Shown: piece after piece, positions 60,626-64,000 of the stretch
Position numbering within the stretch: position 1 is the stretch's first letter
How the letters are laid out: every line of letters begins with the position of its first letter
DNA from: Archaeoglobus sp. JdFR-37
Lineage (GTDB): Archaea > Halobacteriota > Archaeoglobi > Archaeoglobales > Archaeoglobaceae
Direction of reading: 5' to 3'
Length of the DNA: 64,000 nt
NCBI GenBank assembly: GCA_002010215.1
Contig: MTMY01000003.1
Location: forward strand, 1 to 64,000
Position numbers and translations under genes: made by a program
Notes under the pieces: generated by a model
The model's database searches: none
Told to the model about the DNA's origin: nothing
What the model saw: only the letters and a program-made list of their open reading frames with translations

Positions 60626-62281
60626 TTAAAGTGCAATTGAAAGCCAGAGCTCCGGATTTTTGAACTGGTTGCCAAGAACTTTTTTCAGCTCTTCAATACT
60701 CCTGAAAGGTCTTTCAGCCACAATCTTTGCCGCCAGACTTCTCCCTATTCCCGGTACTGCCTCCAACTGTTTCAGAGTTGCTCTGTTAACGTCAAGTGGC
60801 GCCTCCACTGCAGTAATGGAGCGTTGACCATAATCGACGACCCTAGCGTCCAGCCAGGTGTTTCTGTCATATTCACCAATAAGGCCTATGAGAAGGGGAT
60901 AGGTTGCAAGCTGTCTTGCAAAGGTTATTTTACCCTCTTTAACCTCGCACCTGAGGGATGTAATTCTTCTACCGACAGGGACAATTTTCTTCAGCATCTC
61001 TGTGTCTATATCCCTCCTTACCCTCTCCTTGAACCTTCTGAAGTACTTCTTATGTCTCCTTACGTTTTTATCTCCAAAACTCTCCATGGGCGTGCCTTTT
61101 AAAATCTTGACCTGCCTTATGTTTATCCTCCTGAGCAGAAGCCCCCTCTCCATTACCTCCTCCAGAAACCGGAAGTTTTTCTCGAAGGTCTCTTTTGTCT
61201 CGCCTTTCAGACCTATGACGAAATTGATGCCCGGAAGGAGATACGGCAGCCCATTATGGCCGATATATCTGCCGTATTTGTTTACGAGCTCAATGGCCAT
61301 CATAACCTCATCAGGCATAGCTGCCAAGTTGTTTGCTTCTACAACCCCCTCATCAGCACTTTCAAGGCCCATTGCTGCCACGTTGCCTGGTGATTGATAC
61401 ATCACGATGGTTTTGATAACTTCAGCACTCGCCTCCGGATACTCAGCGATGGTTTTGGGATTGACGTTATCTAAATGCAGCGTTTTGATATTCGGGCAGC
61501 GTCTCCAAACTTCTCGGTGGAAGGCAAGCATAAATTCTGGATCAGGCTTTGGAAACTCCTTTGAGAAGTCTCCACCGTAGGTCAGGAAGTCAGTCTGGTT
61601 TCCCAACCTGAAGTGGCGTATCCCGTTTCTGTAAAGGCTCTCTATCTCATCAATCACCGCTTTACCATCTCTCATTTGTGGAACGCTGTGGATTCTCTCG
61701 ATGCAGAAGCTACATCCCCGCCAGTAGCAGCCCTTGTAGGTTTCAATCTCGCAGATCAGGTTTGGAAATTCAGGATGCTGCCTGACAACTTCACTTCCGA
61801 GAACTGCGAAGCGGTTTACGAAGTTTCTTGTAGGGCTGGACGATTCAGATTCTATTTCCCTGTCCTTTTCTCCGGCAATCCTGCAGAGCAGACGGAAGAG
61901 ATGATATTCAAAGGGGAATGGGAGGACTTCATAGTCGAGAGTTTCAAGCTCTCTCATTTCTGTTTCGAGAACGATGGGCCCAACTAGAATCTTCTTTTCA
62001 GCCCTTATGTTCAGTCTGCCCAGTTCTGTTAGAGAAAGAGGTTTACCGCCCAGATACTTGCCAGGAACGGCAATTCCCGCTATGATAATTGCTATATCTA
62101 CCCTGTCGAAATAGGCTTTCGCCTCTCTGCTCCTCCTGAAGTGGTCTATAGTGGTGTAGTATGCAGGAATGCCGAGGTCTTTCAGCATCCCGTAGATGTA
62201 GCGCGGATAAGGGGAGATGTAGGGAGGAACGCCCAGACACGAGGGTTCATCAACGTAGCCATCCAAGATTGCCGCCTTCAT
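60626..62281 (-). CDS. Radical SAM protein with C-terminal helix-hairpin-helix
   Basis: 551 aa. An N-terminal B12-binding-like alpha/beta part (about 1-110) precedes a radical SAM core with cysteines in KGCYWRGCSFCIER (C-x4-C-x2-C spacing, one residue longer than the usual C-x3-C). MGLESADEGVV and FVIGLKGETKETFEKN are typical core motifs. A TRAM-like or beta region follows. The C-terminus VNRATLKQLEAVPGIGRSLAAKIVAERPFRSIEELKKVLG is a ComEA-type helix-hairpin-helix that binds DNA or RNA. The substrate may be nucleic acid; none is known. It follows the nucleotidyltransferase by 25 nt. Confidence 0.8.
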   Translation of the reverse strand: MKAAILDGYVDEPSCLGVPPYISPYPRYIYGMLKDLGIPAYYTTIDHFRRSREAKAYFDRVDIAIIIAGIAVPGKYLGGKPLSLTELGRLNIRAEKKILVGPIVLETEMRELETLDYEVLPFPFEYHLFRLLCRIAGEKDREIESESSSPTRNFVNRFAVLGSEVVRQHPEFPNLICEIETYKGCYWRGCSFCIERIHSVPQMRDGKAVIDEIESLYRNGIRHFRLGNQTDFLTYGGDFSKEFPKPDPEFMLAFHREVWRRCPNIKTLHLDNVNPKTIAEYPEASAEVIKTIVMYQSPGNVAAMGLESADEGVVEANNLAAMPDEVMMAIELVNKYGRYIGHNGLPYLLPGINFVIGLKGETKETFEKNFRFLEEVMERGLLLRRINIRQVKILKGTPMESFGDKNVRRHKKYFRRFKERVRRDIDTEMLKKIVPVGRRITSLRCEVKEGKITFARQLATYPLLIGLIGEYDRNTWLDARVVDYGQRSITAVEAPLDVNRATLKQLEAVPGIGRSLAAKIVAERPFRSIEELKKVLGNQFKNPELWLSIAL

Positions 62282-62306
62282 TTTGGTAGGTTATGGAATG
62301 TTACCA

Positions 62307-63308
62307 CTATTCCCCGCGCTGAATCTTTGCGTGCCCACCGATAATGGAGCTGTTCAGCTCCAGATTCCTGATTTCGCACCGCTCATCAATTATGCTTCTC
62401 CACATCTTCACCTTCTTCAGCACAACCTCATCAAAGATGACTGAATCGCTTATGTCTGAATTTTCTATGACGCAGTCTCTGCCCATGTAAACATAGGGGC
62501 CGATAAGGCACCTCCCCTTTATCTGACAGCCTTCCTCAATAACCACCGGTTCGATTATCTTGGATGTGCGGTCAATCTGGATGCCATCTGCAACGCTGTG
62601 CTGGATGTAAAAGCGAAAAGCTTCCAAGTACGAATCGGGATTTCCAACGTCATACCAGTTCCCGTTTTCGAAGCGATAGCCGTAAACCTCGACCCTGCTG
62701 CACAGCCAGCTCAGGAAATCGCCTAAATTGTCTCTTTTCTCCTCACTCTCGCCATATTCCACGAGGAGTCTTGTTGCCTCTTTTGTAAGGGCGTAGATGC
62801 CTATACCCACCAGAGTGGATGGTGGCTTCTCCGGCTTCTCATGGAACTTCAGAATCCTCTCTCCATTCAATTCAGCAACACCGTAACGCTTAGCAAGCTC
62901 ATAATCTCCTACATCATACAATGCAGTAACAACAGCCTTCCTACTTCTGTAATACTCCATAAAGCCGTCAAGGTTGAAGGAGAATAGATTATCTCCAGCG
63001 AGAACAAGTAATTCATCATCCAAGGTTCTAGCTATGTCTGAAAGGGCCTTCACAGCTCCGGGCTTCTCTTCTTCCTTTGTAGAGTCTTCAACAATGATTT
63101 CCACATCCTTTTCCTCTGCCCACCTCTTAAAATCTTCCTCAAAGCGTTTGTTAGTGGAAAGAACGATGGGAAAACCAAAATTGACGACTTTATCATAAAT
63201 ATAATCTACTATCTTCTTTTTGCCCACCGGCAGCAAGGGCTTGGCCTTTGTTTTGGTAATGGGCCAGAGTCTTGTGGCGTAACCCCCAGCCATTATCACG
63301 ATCTTCAT
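62307..63308 (-). CDS. Sugar-1-phosphate nucleotidyltransferase
   Basis: 333 aa. The N-terminal signature MAGGYATRLWPITKTKAKPLLPVGKKKIVDYI is that of glucose-1-phosphate thymidylyl/uridylyltransferases; VLAGDNLFSFNLDGF holds the metal Asp and ILKFHEKPEKPPSTLVGIGIYAL the sugar site. A short left-handed beta-helix (IEEGCQIKGRCLIGPYVYMGRDCVIENSDISDSVIFD) ends the protein. It activates a sugar for glycan synthesis. GGTGAT precedes the ATG. Confidence 0.88.
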   Translation of the reverse strand: MKIVIMAGGYATRLWPITKTKAKPLLPVGKKKIVDYIYDKVVNFGFPIVLSTNKRFEEDFKRWAEEKDVEIIVEDSTKEEEKPGAVKALSDIARTLDDELLVLAGDNLFSFNLDGFMEYYRSRKAVVTALYDVGDYELAKRYGVAELNGERILKFHEKPEKPPSTLVGIGIYALTKEATRLLVEYGESEEKRDNLGDFLSWLCSRVEVYGYRFENGNWYDVGNPDSYLEAFRFYIQHSVADGIQIDRTSKIIEPVVIEEGCQIKGRCLIGPYVYMGRDCVIENSDISDSVIFDEVVLKKVKMWRSIIDERCEIRNLELNSSIIGGHAKIQRGE

Positions 63309-63666
63309 TAAATCACCAATCAGGATTTTTCATCTCCATTTTAAACTTTTTTGGATGGCTGAAGTGATTGTATTCCCTAGAAATACCCCCCTACCTCAAT
63401 ACTCTTGGGATGGGGGCCGTACCTTGATTTAATCTTACAGATGCACACGGCTATAACTGTCAATTTTAATTATTTTCAGGCCTACCACCCAGCCCACCAT
63501 CCCTATATCCCAATGGTTTTGAATAGCCAATTCTTAAAGCTGCAATTCGATTACTGAGAAAATCAAATCAATGACACCTTACAGGAAATCAACAAGAGAG
63601 CCACAAACTGGAAACCGGGATAAAAAATTTAAATGCTTACTAGTAATTTCTGCTAAAGGTGGTAAA
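63309..63666. other. Spacer upstream of the Lrp/AsnC gene
   Basis: About 360 nt without a gene. It holds AATTTAAAT (about 63626-63635), a TATA box for the regulator, and a C-rich tract near 63478-63512 that on the minus strand contains GGGCTGGGTGG, similar to the G-rich elements around trpBA. No open frame of interest. Confidence 0.4.
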
Positions 63667-64000
63667 ATGGACGAAAAAGCTCTGGAAATTCTCAAGATAC
63701 TTGAAGGGAATTCGAAGCTCACACCTTCAGAAATCTCCGAAATGACAGGTATATTGAGAGAAGATGTTGAGGATATCATTAAGAAGCTTGAAGATGATGG
63801 CATAATTTTGAAGTACAAGACAATTGTAGACTGGGAAAAAGCAGGAGTGGAGGAAGTTTATGCTATAATTGATGTGAGGGTCTCCCTCACCCGTGAGAAG
63901 GGGTATGATGATATTGCAAAAAGGATTGCCAAGTTTCCTGAGGTTCACGCCATCAGGCTTGTCAGCGGAGAGTACGATTTTCAGGTAGTTGTGAAAGGCA
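63667..64000 (+). CDS. Lrp/AsnC-family transcriptional regulator (cut by window edge)
   Basis: The first 111 codons are inside the window. The N-terminal helix-turn-helix (LEILKILEGNSKLTPSEISEMTGILREDVEDIIKKLEDDGIILKYKTIV) is followed by the start of the RAM ligand domain (EEVYAIIDVRV, then DDIAKRIAKFPEVHAIRLVSGEYDFQVVVKG). GGTGGTAAA precedes ATG 63667. Such proteins sense amino acids and control metabolism genes. The real gene continues beyond 64000, probably for 40-50 more residues. Confidence 0.88.
   Translation, partial: MDEKALEILKILEGNSKLTPSEISEMTGILREDVEDIIKKLEDDGIILKYKTIVDWEKAGVEEVYAIIDVRVSLTREKGYDDIAKRIAKFPEVHAIRLVSGEYDFQVVVKG

Overview
The window looks like the chromosome of a hyperthermophilic euryarchaeon of the Archaeoglobaceae (Archaeoglobus, Ferroglobus or Geoglobus relative). 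The reasons are archaeal promoters (BRE/TATA) with many leaderless or GGAGGTGAT-led starts; two Cdc48/VAT AAA ATPases of about 727 and 810 residues; a heat-shock operon (winged-helix regulator, Cdc48, Hsp20) whose promoter carries a CTAAC-N5-GTTAG palindrome, the site I recall for the A. fulgidus regulator HSR1; an Orc1/Cdc6 gene with an origin recognition box; RadB; an archaeal Hbd-crotonase fusion; and tungsten AOR with MoaD-type genes. No rRNA, tRNA, CRISPR array or intact insertion sequence was found by eye.

Layout. 0-11 kb: an accessory-looking catabolic region with a LivKHMGF-type ABC importer, an EamA exporter, a MaoC hydratase, a metallo-beta-lactamase (MBL) hydrolase, and a ribbon-helix-helix-like regulator divergent from a crotonase plus two-subunit CoA-transferase operon. 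A 16-bp palindrome lies in that divergent promoter. 11-16.5 kb: GNAT, DUF6125-like and YbaK proteins, a GC-rich self-complementary stretch, VapBC, a protein with an internal duplication, and a ferritin-like protein. 16.8-20.3 kb: the heat-shock operon. 20.4-27 kb: an HDAC-fold protein, then a zinc-ribbon / AOR / polyferredoxin / MoaD-methyltransferase fusion / PaaK ligase / isochorismatase-like operon. 27-42 kb: small membrane proteins, an aminotransferase, a membrane-regulator operon with a PGF-CTERM-like protein, the second Cdc48, LarC, RadB, broken or tandem winged-helix regulators, surface proteins and a glycosyltransferase. 42-49.2 kb: a beta-oxidation block (EtfAB, Hbd-crotonase, DUF35, thiolase, acyl-CoA dehydrogenase). 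49.2-57.7 kb: an MBL protein, a decayed gene, trpBA flanked by two copies of a G-rich element, HEPN-MNT, topoisomerase I and RibBA. 57.8-59.2 kb: a probable ribosomally synthesised, post-translationally modified peptide (RiPP) operon. 59.2-64 kb: Orc1/Cdc6 with an origin-like box, a radical SAM-HhH protein, a sugar nucleotidyltransferase and the start of an Lrp/AsnC gene.

The most interesting item is 57781-59207. A 20-residue peptide ending ICKCNVSC, too short for normal gene finders, lies behind its own TATA box and a perfect inverted repeat. It is followed by a 62-residue four-cysteine protein and a radical SAM/SPASM enzyme with a PqqD-like N-terminal domain. This looks like a minimal archaeal radical-SAM-modified peptide system. 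Other points worth a second look are the MoaD-methyltransferase fusion with an internal Gly-Gly, an origin recognition box beside orc1/cdc6, apparent gene conversion between the two cdc48 genes, an HDAC-fold protein without the catalytic Tyr, a RibBA whose RibB half has lost catalytic residues, and the G-quadruplex-prone repeats around trpBA.
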